Shown one piece after another: positions 27,394-37,452 of a stretch of 64,000 bases of DNA (position 1 is the stretch's first letter; each line of letters opens with the position of its first letter). The notes beneath the pieces were generated by a model. That model did no database searches and had not been told where the DNA came from. It saw only the letters and a list, made by a program, of their open reading frames with translations. This stretch comes from Thiobaca trueperi (lineage in GTDB: Bacteria; Pseudomonadota; Gammaproteobacteria; Chromatiales; Chromatiaceae): positions 248,001-312,000 of the forward strand of contig NZ_SMAO01000001.1 in the NCBI RefSeq assembly GCF_004342175.1. The letters run 5' to 3'. Both the position numbers and the translations under genes were made by a program.

Positions 27394-28380
27394 ATGCCAG
27401 AGACCCAGATGACCAACCCCATCGTCACGCCATCCCGACTCGAACATTTCCCCATCTCCTTTTTCGCCATGGTGATGGGCATGTCGGGTCTGACCATTGG
27501 CTGGGAGAAGGCCCAGTACATCCTCAGTCTGGATCTCAAGGTCACGCCCTGGCTGCTCGGCACCACCTCCGCCCTGTTTGTCGTGCTGGCCCTGATGTAT
27601 ACCGCCAAACTGGTGTTCAAGCGCCAGGCCGTGGTCGCCGAGCTGCGTCACCCGGTCAAGCTCAATTTTTTCCCGACCATCTCCATCAGTCTGCTGCTGC
27701 TCAGTGCCGCCTTTCTGCCCCTGCTGCCAGACCTCGCGCTCGGTCTATGGCTGGCCGGAACCAGCCTGCATCTGGTCTTCACACTCTATGTGGTGAACAT
27801 CTGGATGCACCATGAGCACTTTCAGATCCAGCACATGAACCCGGCCTGGTTCATCCCGGCGGTGGGCAATGTGATCGTGCCCGTGGCGGGGGTGCCGCTG
27901 GGCTATGCGGATGTATCCTGGTTCTTCTTCAGCGTTGGCATGCTGTTCTGGATCCTGCTGATGACGATCATCTTTTACCGTGTGCTCTTTCACACGCCAA
28001 TCGATGAGCGTCTGCTGCCGACCCTGTTCATCCTGATCGCCCCGCCGGCTGTCGGCTTCATCGCCTACAGCCGACTCATGCCTGAACTCGACCCCTTTGC
28101 CCGCATGCTGTATTTCAGCGGTCTCTTTCTCACCCTGCTGCTCTTCACGCAGGCCAAACGCTTTCTCAGGCTGAAATTCTTTCTGTCCTGGTGGGCCTAT
28201 TCCTTTCCGCTGGCTGCGATCAGCATCGCCACGCTGGTGATGTCTGAGCGTTCCGGGATGGTTTTCTACCAGTATCTGGGACTGGGGCTGCTGGCTTTAC
28301 TGACGCTGATCATCAGCATTCTGCTGGTGCGCACCCTCATCTCCGTCTGGCGGGGCACGATCTGCGTGCCCGGACATTAA
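27394..28380 (+). CDS. SLAC1/TDT-family anion channel or tellurite-resistance-type transporter
   Basis: A 328-residue protein with about ten membrane segments, consistent with the SLAC1/TehA (TDT) fold. HFPISFFAMVMGMSGLTIGW at residues 18-37 is the first-helix signature. The family carries anions such as chloride, nitrate, malate or sulfite (TauE-like roles are separate); the substrate here is unknown. The TAA stop (28378-28380) is formed by the first bases of a TTAAACCGCG repeat. Confidence 0.85.
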   Translation: MPETQMTNPIVTPSRLEHFPISFFAMVMGMSGLTIGWEKAQYILSLDLKVTPWLLGTTSALFVVLALMYTAKLVFKRQAVVAELRHPVKLNFFPTISISLLLLSAAFLPLLPDLALGLWLAGTSLHLVFTLYVVNIWMHHEHFQIQHMNPAWFIPAVGNVIVPVAGVPLGYADVSWFFFSVGMLFWILLMTIIFYRVLFHTPIDERLLPTLFILIAPPAVGFIAYSRLMPELDPFARMLYFSGLFLTLLLFTQAKRFLRLKFFLSWWAYSFPLAAISIATLVMSERSGMVFYQYLGLGLLALLTLIISILLVRTLISVWRGTICVPGH

Positions 28381-28461
28381 ACCGCGCCCCGGCCAAGGGC
28401 CGTGGATGCGCCAAATATCGAACTCACTCTAAACTCAGCCTCTCGCTCTGGACGCGGTTTA
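28377..28461. repeat. TTAAACCGCG repeat, single module (subfamily B)
   Basis: TTAAACCGCGCC at the left and GGACGCGGTTTA at the right; its interior (AAGGGCCGTGG, then CTCGCTCTGGACGC) matches module 10741-10828. It contains the stop codon of the upstream transporter gene. No subfamily A module or AT linker adjoins it. Confidence 0.85.
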
Positions 28462-28490
28462 GCGGTTTGCTCACCAATCAAGGCACTGGT

Positions 28491-28567
28491 GGTGACAAAG
28501 TCACGGAAACACCTGCGCGCTCCAGATACGCTGACGCTCACATTCACCAGACCGGCGCAATCCGCAT
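28491..28567. repeat. 77-bp dispersed repeat, copy 2
   Basis: Second copy of the repeat at 27243-27319, 29 bp after the TTAAACCGCG module. Together with that module it forms a continuous minus-strand frame of 68 codons (28377-28583), which may be the remnant of a larger repeated unit. Confidence 0.75.
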
Positions 28568-28589
28568 CCAGGGTTGCGAACAAGCCACT

Positions 28590-29174
28590 ATGAAGCCTGT
28601 GTCATTACCCCTGCTCGTCATCCTGCTCCTGATCACTCTGGTCGCCTGTAGCCCATCCGATTCCGACGACTCCCCGGACAACTCCTCCGGTGAGGCGCTG
28701 CTCGATGTCGCCGAACAGGGCAATCTGGACGCACTGAACGCCCTGCTCGTGCGCCATCGGCCCGATGTACGCGACAGTTGCGACTGGACCCCGCTCATGA
28801 AGGCGGCACTCTACGGGCACACGCCGGTCGTCGCGCGTCTGCTGGATGCGGGCGCCAGCATCGACGCCGTGGACAAGGGCGGTTATACGGCCATGATGCT
28901 CGCGGCCTCGAACAATCACGCCGCCACCGTGGAGCTGCTCATCGAACGCGGCGCCATGATCGATCACCGGGAAGACACCGAGGGCTTGACCGCGCTGATC
29001 TGGGCCGCCAAACAGGGACACGCCAAGACCGTCGAGACCCTGCTCCGTCATCGCGCCGACCGCACGCTCAAGGATTTCGGCGGCAGAACGGCGGCAGATT
29101 GGGCTGCCACAGGCGGATATACCGAGGTGCAACGCCTGCTCGCCTCGCTATCGGATCATCCGTCACCGATCTGA
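28590..29174 (+). CDS. Ankyrin-repeat lipoprotein
   Basis: A 194-residue protein with a lipoprotein signal peptide (lipobox LVAC, Cys20), a short Ser/Asp-rich linker and four to five ankyrin repeats (WTPLMKAALYGHTPVVARLL; YTAMMLAASNNHAATVELLI; LTALIWAAKQGHAKTVETLL). It is a periplasmic or outer-membrane protein-protein interaction module; the partner is unknown. The ATG at 28590 gives a proper signal sequence, and the longer open frame upstream lies in repeat DNA. Confidence 0.83.
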   Translation: MKPVSLPLLVILLLITLVACSPSDSDDSPDNSSGEALLDVAEQGNLDALNALLVRHRPDVRDSCDWTPLMKAALYGHTPVVARLLDAGASIDAVDKGGYTAMMLAASNNHAATVELLIERGAMIDHREDTEGLTALIWAAKQGHAKTVETLLRHRADRTLKDFGGRTAADWAATGGYTEVQRLLASLSDHPSPI

Positions 29175-29222
29175 ACGAAACCGCCTCGAAACAATCTGTT
29201 GTGCCAGACGCGGTTTAGTTCA
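29171..29222. terminator. Inverted repeat between convergent genes
   Basis: CTGAACGAAACCGC and GCGGTTTAGTTCAG are inverted copies (13 of 14 bases) around a 24-base loop. It contains both the TGA of the ankyrin gene and the TAA of the opposite gene. The ends resemble a shortened TTAAACCGCG element. It probably acts as a bidirectional terminator. Confidence 0.6.
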
Positions 29223-29442
29223 GATCGGCATAACGCCGCTTGACCTTGAGAATTTTACTCGCCACCGTCTTGTACAGCAGATTGAAGACCTTGCGCTGCG
29301 CCGCCAGATTGTTCGTGTCTGGCTCGCCGATCAACTCCAGACGCGCCTGAAAATAGGCCATGTCCGCCTCCAGTCGGGCGAGACGGACGCGTTGACGCCT
29401 GCTCTCCTCGGAGTTAGCCATCGGGTCGTTGTTAGCTGCCAT
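29215..29442 (-). CDS. Small coiled-coil hypothetical protein
   Basis: About 75 residues, starting at ATG 29442 (MAANNDPMANSEES) or 29421. The frame is open back to 29523, but that would overlap the divergent sucA start. It is basic and helical (RRQRVRLARLEADMAYFQAR; NLLYKTVASKILKVKRRYAD) and probably forms a coiled coil. No family is recognised. The TAA stop lies in the short inverted repeat. Confidence 0.55.
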   Translation of the reverse strand: MAANNDPMANSEESRRQRVRLARLEADMAYFQARLELIGEPDTNNLAAQRKVFNLLYKTVASKILKVKRRYADLN

Positions 29443-29513
29443 TTCACTCGCGGCGAATATGTGATAATTCTCGGCAATAAAAACAAAAGCCGCCAACGAG
29501 AGCATATCAAAGC

Positions 29514-32383
29514 ATGAGCGCAATCCTAGAATTGTTTCGGAATTCCGGTGCCTTGTATGGTGGCAACGCGGATTTCATCGAAGACCTGTACGAACGCTAT
29601 CTGATTGATCCGGAAAGTATCGATCTGGCGTGGCGGGCGCGTTTCGACGACCTGCGTCAGAATGCCGCCAACGAGACCCTGCCCGCCGAGACCCCGCACC
29701 GCCCGATCCGCGAGAACTTTCTGCGTCTGTCACAGGAGAGTCGCGCCCGTGCCCGTTCGCGCTCGGTCGAGCACCTCACCCCAGCCGCTGCCGAGAAGCA
29801 GTCGGCGGTTCTGAGCCTGATCAACGGGTATCGCTATCGCGGTCATCAGGTCGCCAATCTCGATCCGATCAAGCTGCGCGAACTGCCCAAGATCGCCGAT
29901 CTGGATCTGGCCTATCACAACCTGGGGCCGGACGATCTGGAACAGGTGTTCCATACCGGCTCGCTCTATGCCCCGGATCGCATGACCCTGCGCGAGATCG
30001 TCGCGATGGTGGAGCAGACCTACTGCGGGACGGTCGGCTCCGAGTACATGCACATCACCAACACCCAGGAAAAACGCTGGATCCAGAAACGACTGGAAGG
30101 CTACCGGGTCACGCCGGAACTGGAACCGAACGACCGCCGCTGGCTGCTGACCCTGCTGACCGCCGCCGAGGGGCTCGAAAAATATCTGCATCAGCGTTAT
30201 GTCGGTCAGAAGCGCTTTTCGCTCGAAGGCGGCGAGGCGCTGATCCCGCTGCTGGACGAACTCATCCAGCGCGCCGGACGCAAGGGGCAGAAAGAGATCG
30301 TCATCGGCATGGCCCATCGCGGGCGGCTGAACGTCCTGACCAACATCTTCGGCAAGCCGCCGCACGACCTCTTCGATGAGTTCGAGGGCCGGGTACAACT
30401 GGACTGGAGCAAGCGGGCCGGTGATGTCAAATATCACATGGGCTTCGCCACCGACATCGACACCCCCGGCGGCATCGTGCGGCTGGCGCTGGGCTTCAAC
30501 CCCTCGCACCTGGAGATCATCAACCCGGTGATCGAAGGCTCGGTGCGCGCCCGTCAGCGCCGCCGCCGCGACCGCACCGGCGATCTGGTGCTACCGGTGC
30601 TGATTCACGGTGACGCCGCCTTCGCCGGTCAGGGCGTGGTGATGGAGACCCTGCAACTGTCGCAGACCCGCAGCTATGGCACGGGCGGCACGGTGCATGT
30701 CGTCATCAACAATCAGATCGGCTTTACCACCAGTCATCCGCTGGACGCCCGTTCCAGCACCTATTGCACCGACATCGCCAAGATGGTGCAGGCGCCGGTC
30801 TTCCATGTGAACGGCGACGACCCGGAAGCGGTCATCTTCGTCACCCGTCTGGCGCTCGATTTCCGCAACCAGTTCCACAAGGATGTCGTCATCGATCTCC
30901 TGTGCTACCGCCGTCTGGGCCACAACGAGGCCGACGAGCCAGCGGTGACCCAGCCGATGATGTACGAGAAGATCCGGCACCATCCCACCGCCCGCGCCGT
31001 CTATGCCGACCGGCTGATCGCCGCCGGACTCATCGCGAAGGACGAGGCGGACGCCATGGTGCTCGATTATCGCGACTCACTTGAACAGGGTGTGGTCATC
31101 GCACGACCGGTACTCTGTGGGCTCGACCACGCCTATCGGGTGGACTGGAGTTTCTGTCGCGGGGCAAGCTGGGACCAGCCGGTCGAGACCGGTGTTCCGG
31201 TCGCCACCCTGAAGGAACTGGCCGAGGCGCTGCTGCGCCCGCCCGAGGGCTTCGTCTTCCATCCACGGGTCGAGAAGCTGTGGGACGAACGCCGCAAGAT
31301 GGCCCACGGCGATCAGCTCCTGAACTGGGGCTTTGCCGAAAATCTCGCCTACGCCAGTCTGCTCGATGCCGGCATCCCGGTGCGTCTCTCCGGTCAGGAC
31401 GTGGGACGCGGCACCTTCGTTCACCGTCATGCCAAGATCCACGACCAGCATACCGGCGACGCCTATACCCCTTTGCAGCACCTCAGCGAACACCAGGGTG
31501 CCTTCATCGCCATCGACTCCATCCTCTCCGAGGAGGCGGTGCTGGGCTATGAATACGGCTTCGCCACCGCCGAGCCCCACGCGCTGACGATCTGGGAGGC
31601 GCAGTTCGGCGACTTCGCCAATGGCGCACAGGTGGTCATCGATCAGTTCATCACCTCCGGCGGCACCAAATGGGATCTGGCCTGCGGGCTGGTGATGCTG
31701 CTGCCGCACGGACTCGAAGGACAGGGCGCGGAACATTCATCGGGGCGGCTCGAACGCTTCCTGCAACTCTGCGCCGAGCACAATATCCAGGTCTGCACAC
31801 CGACCACGCCGGCGCAGATGTTCCATCTGCTGCGTCGTCAGATGCTGCGCGACCTGCGCACGCCGCTGATCGTGATGACGCCCAAGAGCCTGCTGCGCCA
31901 TCGTCTCGCCGTCTCCTCGCTGGAAGAGCTGGCCAGCGGTCAGTTTCAGACCATCATCCCCGAAGTCGATCCCATCGATCCCGCCGAGACCGAGCGGGTG
32001 ATCTTCTGTGGCGGCAAGGTCTATTACGACCTCCTGGAGGCGCGGCGCACGCGCGGTCTGACCAACTCGGCCATCGTGCGGATCGAACAGCTCTATCCCT
32101 TCCCCAAGGAGGCGTTCGAGGCCGTCGTCGCCCAGTATTCCGCCGCCGAAGAGATCGTCTGGTGTCAGGAGGAGCCGCAGAATCAGGGCGCCTGGGATCA
32201 GATCAAACATCGCTTCCACAACCTGATCCAGGACGGCAGACGGCCTTATTATGTCGGTCGCGGCGCCTCCGCCGCGCCCGCCGTCGGCCACCGTACAGCC
32301 CATGTCGAACAGCACGAACGTCTGATCGACGAGGCGCTGACCGGCCAGTTCAACCCCCGCATGAATAAAAGGATCCCCCCGCA

Positions 32384-32387
<4 letters not shown>
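29514..32387 (+). CDS. sucA: 2-oxoglutarate dehydrogenase E1 component
   Basis: A 957-residue thiamine-diphosphate enzyme of the TCA cycle. The N-terminal start [55 protein letters not shown] (ThDP/Mg site), [12 protein letters not shown] and the E1 C-terminal domain are all present. It overlaps sucB by 4 bp (ATGA at 32384-32387). The TCA function in an autotroph may be partial. Confidence 0.97.
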
Positions 32388-33644
<1,257 letters not shown>

Positions 33645-33649
<5 letters not shown>

Positions 33650-33764
33650 ACCGCGCCTCGTGCACTATGTGATGTTTTGGTTTGGATCGACCTTGGCAGC
33701 ATCGACGACCGTATGAACTGGCGCGGTTTAAGATATTAAAAAATATAAAATTTTAAACCGCGCC
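33645..33764. repeat. TTAAACCGCG composite repeat, doublet 4 (second module incomplete)
   Basis: Module A 33645-33731 (TTTAAACCGCGCC to GGCGCGGTTTAA), linker 33732-33751 (GATATTAAAAAATATAAAAT), then only one end of a second module (TTTTAAACCGCGCCC). The left end holds the sucB stop and the solo end holds the stop of the convergent DUF1778 remnant. Confidence 0.83.
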
Positions 33765-33941
33765 CCCGGTCTGCTTTGGCAGGGCGTGAGCGGCCGCCAT
33801 GAGTTTTGCATTGGGTGCGGGCGGGTTCTCCAACAGCTCCAGCGCAGACAGGCTATCCCGTTCACTGAGCTGGATTCGCTCTGCCTGATCGATCACAGCG
33901 CACCCCGTTTCGATGGCAGGGCGAATGACAAATTCGCTCAT
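33753..33941 (-). pseudogene. Truncated DUF1778 (TacA-like) antitoxin
   Basis: A 62-codon frame starting at the ATG at 33941. AERIQLSERDSLSALELLEN followed by PPAPNAKL is the toxin-binding tail of DUF1778/TacA antitoxins. The N-terminal ribbon-helix-helix that binds DNA is missing, since full-length proteins have about 90-95 residues, and no GNAT toxin gene is adjacent. The last residues (GGAV) and the TAA come from a repeat end. It may be a silenced antitoxin or an orphan anti-addiction peptide. Confidence 0.65.
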
Positions 33942-33952
33942 ATTGACGCCCT

Positions 33953-34765
33953 TCAGCGTTCGAGATTGCTCCGCAACCCCTTGATGATATGGGATGAAAT
34001 CTCCTCGATCGACTGGCTGGTGGTGTTGAGCACCGGGATCTGAAGCCGCTTGAAGATCTGCTGCGCCTGACGGATATCCTCCTGGCAGCGCTCCAGCGAG
34101 GAATAGGGGCTGTTGGGCCGCCGCTCCTCGCGGATGAGTTGCAGCCGCTGCGGATCGATGGTCAATGCAAACAGCTTGTGGCGGCAATCCCAGACCAGTT
34201 GGGGCACGTCGCCGCGCTCGAAATCTTCCTCGGTGATGGGATAGTTGGCCGAACGCAGGCCATAGTGCATCGCCAGATAGAGACAGGTCGGGGTCTTTCC
34301 CGAGCGTGAGACGCCGGTCAGCACCACATCGGCGCGATGGAAATTATCGGGCCGGATCCCGTCGTCGTTGGCCATCGCAAAATTGATCGCCTCGATCCGC
34401 TTGGTGTAGTAACTGGGCTTGATGGAGTGGCTCTGACCCGATTTGCGGCTCGGCGGCACACCCAGTTCGGCAGAGAGCGGATCAATGAACCCCTCGAACA
34501 ATTCCATGTAGAAACAGTTGCCGGACTTGAGAATGTCGCGGATCTCGTTGTTGAGCATGGTCGCAAAGACGATTGGCCGCACCCCGTCGCGGTCGGTGGC
34601 CTCCTGCATGCGCTGGGTCAACGCCTTCGCCCGCAGATCGGTATTGATATAGGGCATGTAGACCTGCTCGAAGTCCAGGGTGTCGAACTGCGACAGCAGG
34701 CTGTGACCGAGCGTCTCGGCGGTGATGCCGGTGCTCTCGGAGACGAAATAAACGGTACGGCTCAT
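33953..34765 (-). CDS. ppsR: PEP synthase regulatory protein (kinase/pyrophosphorylase)
   Basis: A 270-residue DUF299 protein that inactivates PEP synthetase by ADP-dependent phosphorylation and reactivates it by Pi-dependent dephosphorylation. The start TVYFVSESTGITAETLGHSL and the P-loop GVSRSGKTPT near residue 151 are diagnostic. ppsA, its usual divergent neighbour, is not here. It ends 11 bp before the antitoxin remnant. Confidence 0.93.
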   Translation of the reverse strand: MSRTVYFVSESTGITAETLGHSLLSQFDTLDFEQVYMPYINTDLRAKALTQRMQEATDRDGVRPIVFATMLNNEIRDILKSGNCFYMELFEGFIDPLSAELGVPPSRKSGQSHSIKPSYYTKRIEAINFAMANDDGIRPDNFHRADVVLTGVSRSGKTPTCLYLAMHYGLRSANYPITEEDFERGDVPQLVWDCRHKLFALTIDPQRLQLIREERRPNSPYSSLERCQEDIRQAQQIFKRLQIPVLNTTSQSIEEISSHIIKGLRSNLER

Positions 34766-34802
34766 GCGGAATGATCCAGGTCAGGGTGATCGAAAGAGGC
34801 CG

Positions 34803-36587
34803 CTACTGGAACTGAAGCGAGGCCAGCCGTGCATAGAGCCCGCCTTCGGCCATAAGCTGCTCATGACGACCGGCGGCGACGATGCGTCCCTGATCCAGCA
34901 CCAGGATACGGTCGGCATCGCGCACCGTCGCCAGACGGTGGGCGATGACGATACTGGTGCGTCCGCGCATCAGCGACTCCAGCGCATCCTGCACCAGCCG
35001 CTCGCTTTCAGCGTCCAGCGCGCTGGTCGCCTCGTCCAGCAGCAGTAAAGTCGGATTGCGCAGTACGGTGCGGGCGATGGCGATGCGCTGGCGCTCGCCG
35101 CCCGAGAGCCTGACCCCGCGTTCGCCGAGAAAGGTATCGAAGCCCTGCGGCAGCCGGTCGAGGAAATCGACTGCGTGCGCGGCCTCGGCGGCGCGGCGCA
35201 CCTCGGCATCGCTGGCCGACTCCAGACCGTAGCGGATGTTCTCCCAGGCATTGGCGCCGAAGATGACCGGATCCTGCGGCACCAGTGAGATGCGTCCCCG
35301 CAGATCAGCCGGATCCAGATTGCGGATGTCGATGCCATCGAAGCGGATGGTTCCCGCCTCCGGGTCATAGAAACGCAGCAGGAGTTGAAAGAGCGTGGTC
35401 TTGCCTGCCCCGGACGGCCCGACCAGCGCGAGCCGTTCGCCCGGCTCGACGATGAGCGTGAGATCCGACAGGGCCGGGGTCGCGGGACGCGCCGGATAGA
35501 CGAAGCGGACCTGCTGAAATTCAATCCGACCACACGGTGCAGCCGGCAGCGATTCGGGCTGTGTCGGCGGCAGGATCGCCGAAGGCACGTCGAGCAGTTC
35601 CATCAGACGCTCGCTGGCGCCCGCCCCGCGCAGCAGTTGGCCCATCAGCTCGCTCAATGAGCCGACCGCGCCTGCGACCACTACGGCATAGAAGAGAAAG
35701 GCCGAAAGCTCGCCGCCGCTGATCGTCCCGTTCAGCACCTGATGACCGCCGATCCAGAGCACCACGCCAATGGCGCCGAAGGTCAGCAGGGTGGCAGCAC
35801 CCGCCAGCACGGCGCTGGTCATGGAACGACTGAGCGCGACATCGAAGGCGGCCTCCACCTGTTCGCCATAATGGCGGCGGTCGAGCGGCTCATGGCAGAA
35901 CGCCTGCACGGTGCGGATGCCGTGGATGACCTCATCGACGTAGGCGCCGACATCGGCGATGCGATCCTGACTGGCGCGCGAGAGCCGGCGCACCCGCCGC
36001 CCGAGCATCCAGGCCGGGCCGATGACGAAGGGCAGACCGATCAGCACCAGACCGGTGAGCCCCGGACTGGTGACCGCCAGCATGGCGACGCCGCCCAGCA
36101 TCAGCAGCGAGGTGCGCAGCGCCATCGCCAGGGTCGAGCCGACGACGACTTGCAAGAGCGCGGTGTCGCTGGTCAGACGCGAGATCACCTCGCCCGCGCG
36201 CGTGGTCTCGAAGAAACTCACGTCCAGACTCAGGACGCGCGCAAAGACCGCCTTGCGGATATCCGCCACCACCCGCTCGCCGATCCAGTTGAGCAGATAG
36301 CTGCGGGTCAGCACCGCGCCCGCCGTCAGCACCACGACCGACAGAAAGAGCAGCAGCGCCCGATCCAGCGCGGCGGGCGACTCGCTGCCCAGACCGGAAT
36401 CGACCAAGGTGCGAATCACCTGTCCGAAGGCGAGCACCGAACCGGCGGCGACCATCAGAGCCAGCACCGCGCCGGTCAGTCTCCAGGCATAGGGCCGGGC
36501 GAAACGCAGCAGACGCAGCAGTGATTCCAGATTGCGGGTGCCGGGGCGGTCGATCCCGTCAGTGGGGTTGGCTGGTTTGGGAGGCAT
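34803..36587 (-). CDS. ABC exporter, fused permease and ATPase (MsbA-like)
   Basis: A 594-residue half-transporter. Six membrane segments in residues 20-320 are followed by an ATPase domain with Walker A GPSGAGKTT, signature LSGGERQRIAIAR, Walker B LLLLDEATSALD and the D-loop/H-loop (IVIAHRLATV). The ABCB/MsbA-type architecture exports lipids, drugs or peptides; the substrate is unknown. It is 4 bp after nudB on the same strand, so probably co-transcribed. Confidence 0.88.
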   Translation of the reverse strand: MPPKPANPTDGIDRPGTRNLESLLRLLRFARPYAWRLTGAVLALMVAAGSVLAFGQVIRTLVDSGLGSESPAALDRALLLFLSVVVLTAGAVLTRSYLLNWIGERVVADIRKAVFARVLSLDVSFFETTRAGEVISRLTSDTALLQVVVGSTLAMALRTSLLMLGGVAMLAVTSPGLTGLVLIGLPFVIGPAWMLGRRVRRLSRASQDRIADVGAYVDEVIHGIRTVQAFCHEPLDRRHYGEQVEAAFDVALSRSMTSAVLAGAATLLTFGAIGVVLWIGGHQVLNGTISGGELSAFLFYAVVVAGAVGSLSELMGQLLRGAGASERLMELLDVPSAILPPTQPESLPAAPCGRIEFQQVRFVYPARPATPALSDLTLIVEPGERLALVGPSGAGKTTLFQLLLRFYDPEAGTIRFDGIDIRNLDPADLRGRISLVPQDPVIFGANAWENIRYGLESASDAEVRRAAEAAHAVDFLDRLPQGFDTFLGERGVRLSGGERQRIAIARTVLRNPTLLLLDEATSALDAESERLVQDALESLMRGRTSIVIAHRLATVRDADRILVLDQGRIVAAGRHEQLMAEGGLYARLASLQFQ

Positions 36588-36590
36588 GGG

Positions 36591-37037
36591 TCAGCCGTGC
36601 GCGCCGGCCAGGGCGCGGATGGCCTCGCCGTTGGTCCGCGACCCGGTGAGCCGGGATGCCGCCTGCGCCGACAGCCAGCGATATTCCAGATGTTCGCGCG
36701 GATTGAGCTGAATCAGACGGCGCGTCTCCAGCATCAGCGCAAACCAGTATTCGCGGTTGAAACAGACATTGGGCGCGTAACGCTGACGCCAAGACTGGAT
36801 GATGGGGAAGAGTGCCGAATGACGCAGATCGATCAGCGCGCCACCAGCACGCAGTCCGGTTTCTTCCATCACCTCGCGCGCAGCGGCGAGCCGGGGCGTC
36901 TCGCCGGGGGCGAGACTTCCGGTCACTGACTGCCAGAAGCCCGTCGGTCGGGTGCGCCGCATCAGCAGGAACTCGCCGCCACGGGTATGGATGACGACCA
37001 GGACGGACTGGGGACGCTTGATAGAGTCTTGGGACAT
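36591..37037 (-). CDS. nudB: Dihydroneopterin triphosphate diphosphatase
   Basis: A 148-residue Nudix hydrolase. The Nudix box lies in GSLAPGETPRLAAAREVMEE with TGL following, and the start KRPQSVLVVIHTRGGEFLLM matches NudB, which removes pyrophosphate in folate synthesis. The ATG at 37037 is preferred to one at 37085. The aspS-nudB linkage is conserved in gammaproteobacteria; here a small zinc-ribbon membrane gene lies between them. Confidence 0.9.
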   Translation of the reverse strand: MSQDSIKRPQSVLVVIHTRGGEFLLMRRTRPTGFWQSVTGSLAPGETPRLAAAREVMEETGLRAGGALIDLRHSALFPIIQSWRQRYAPNVCFNREYWFALMLETRRLIQLNPREHLEYRWLSAQAASRLTGSRTNGEAIRALAGAHG

Positions 37038-37077
37038 GGCATATAGACCTTGATCGCGTGAAATGTCCGCTGACTCG

Positions 37078-37443
37078 TCAGGCATATCCCCACCATGTGG
37101 CGATCAGCAAAAAGGGCAGCGCCACGAGGAAAGCGAACATGCCCAGGCATCCCGATCTCTCCGAACGTCCTGCACGATTATGTGCAGGAGCAAGTTCTGC
37201 ACGGTTATGTGCAGCAGGAGCGGGATGAGAGCGTAACCACCGAGCATGACAGGCATTACAAAAGAACTTCGTTTTGCCCGAGCGCCAGGCGTCAATCGTG
37301 CGGGGCGTATGTTCCGCAATCGTCGAGCAACGGCTACATTTGAATGTGCGCTCTTTGGGTCGTCGCCGCCGCATCAGCAGCGACAGCACGATCAAAACGG
37401 CAAAAGCAATCCCGGCGATGACCTCGATGCTCATGTTTGGCAT
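37078..37443 (-). CDS. Zinc-ribbon membrane protein, unknown function
   Basis: A 121-residue protein with an N-terminal membrane segment (about 6-23), a CSRC...CNAC zinc-ribbon motif (residues about 36-72) and a C-terminal membrane segment (about 100-118). Between them HNRAELAPAHNRA is an imperfect internal duplication. An alternative start is the ATG three codons later. It lies in the aspS-nudB interval; the function is not known. Confidence 0.68.
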   Translation of the reverse strand: MPNMSIEVIAGIAFAVLIVLSLLMRRRRPKERTFKCSRCSTIAEHTPRTIDAWRSGKTKFFCNACHARWLRSHPAPAAHNRAELAPAHNRAGRSERSGCLGMFAFLVALPFLLIATWWGYA

Positions 37444-37452
37444 GACGCTGTC

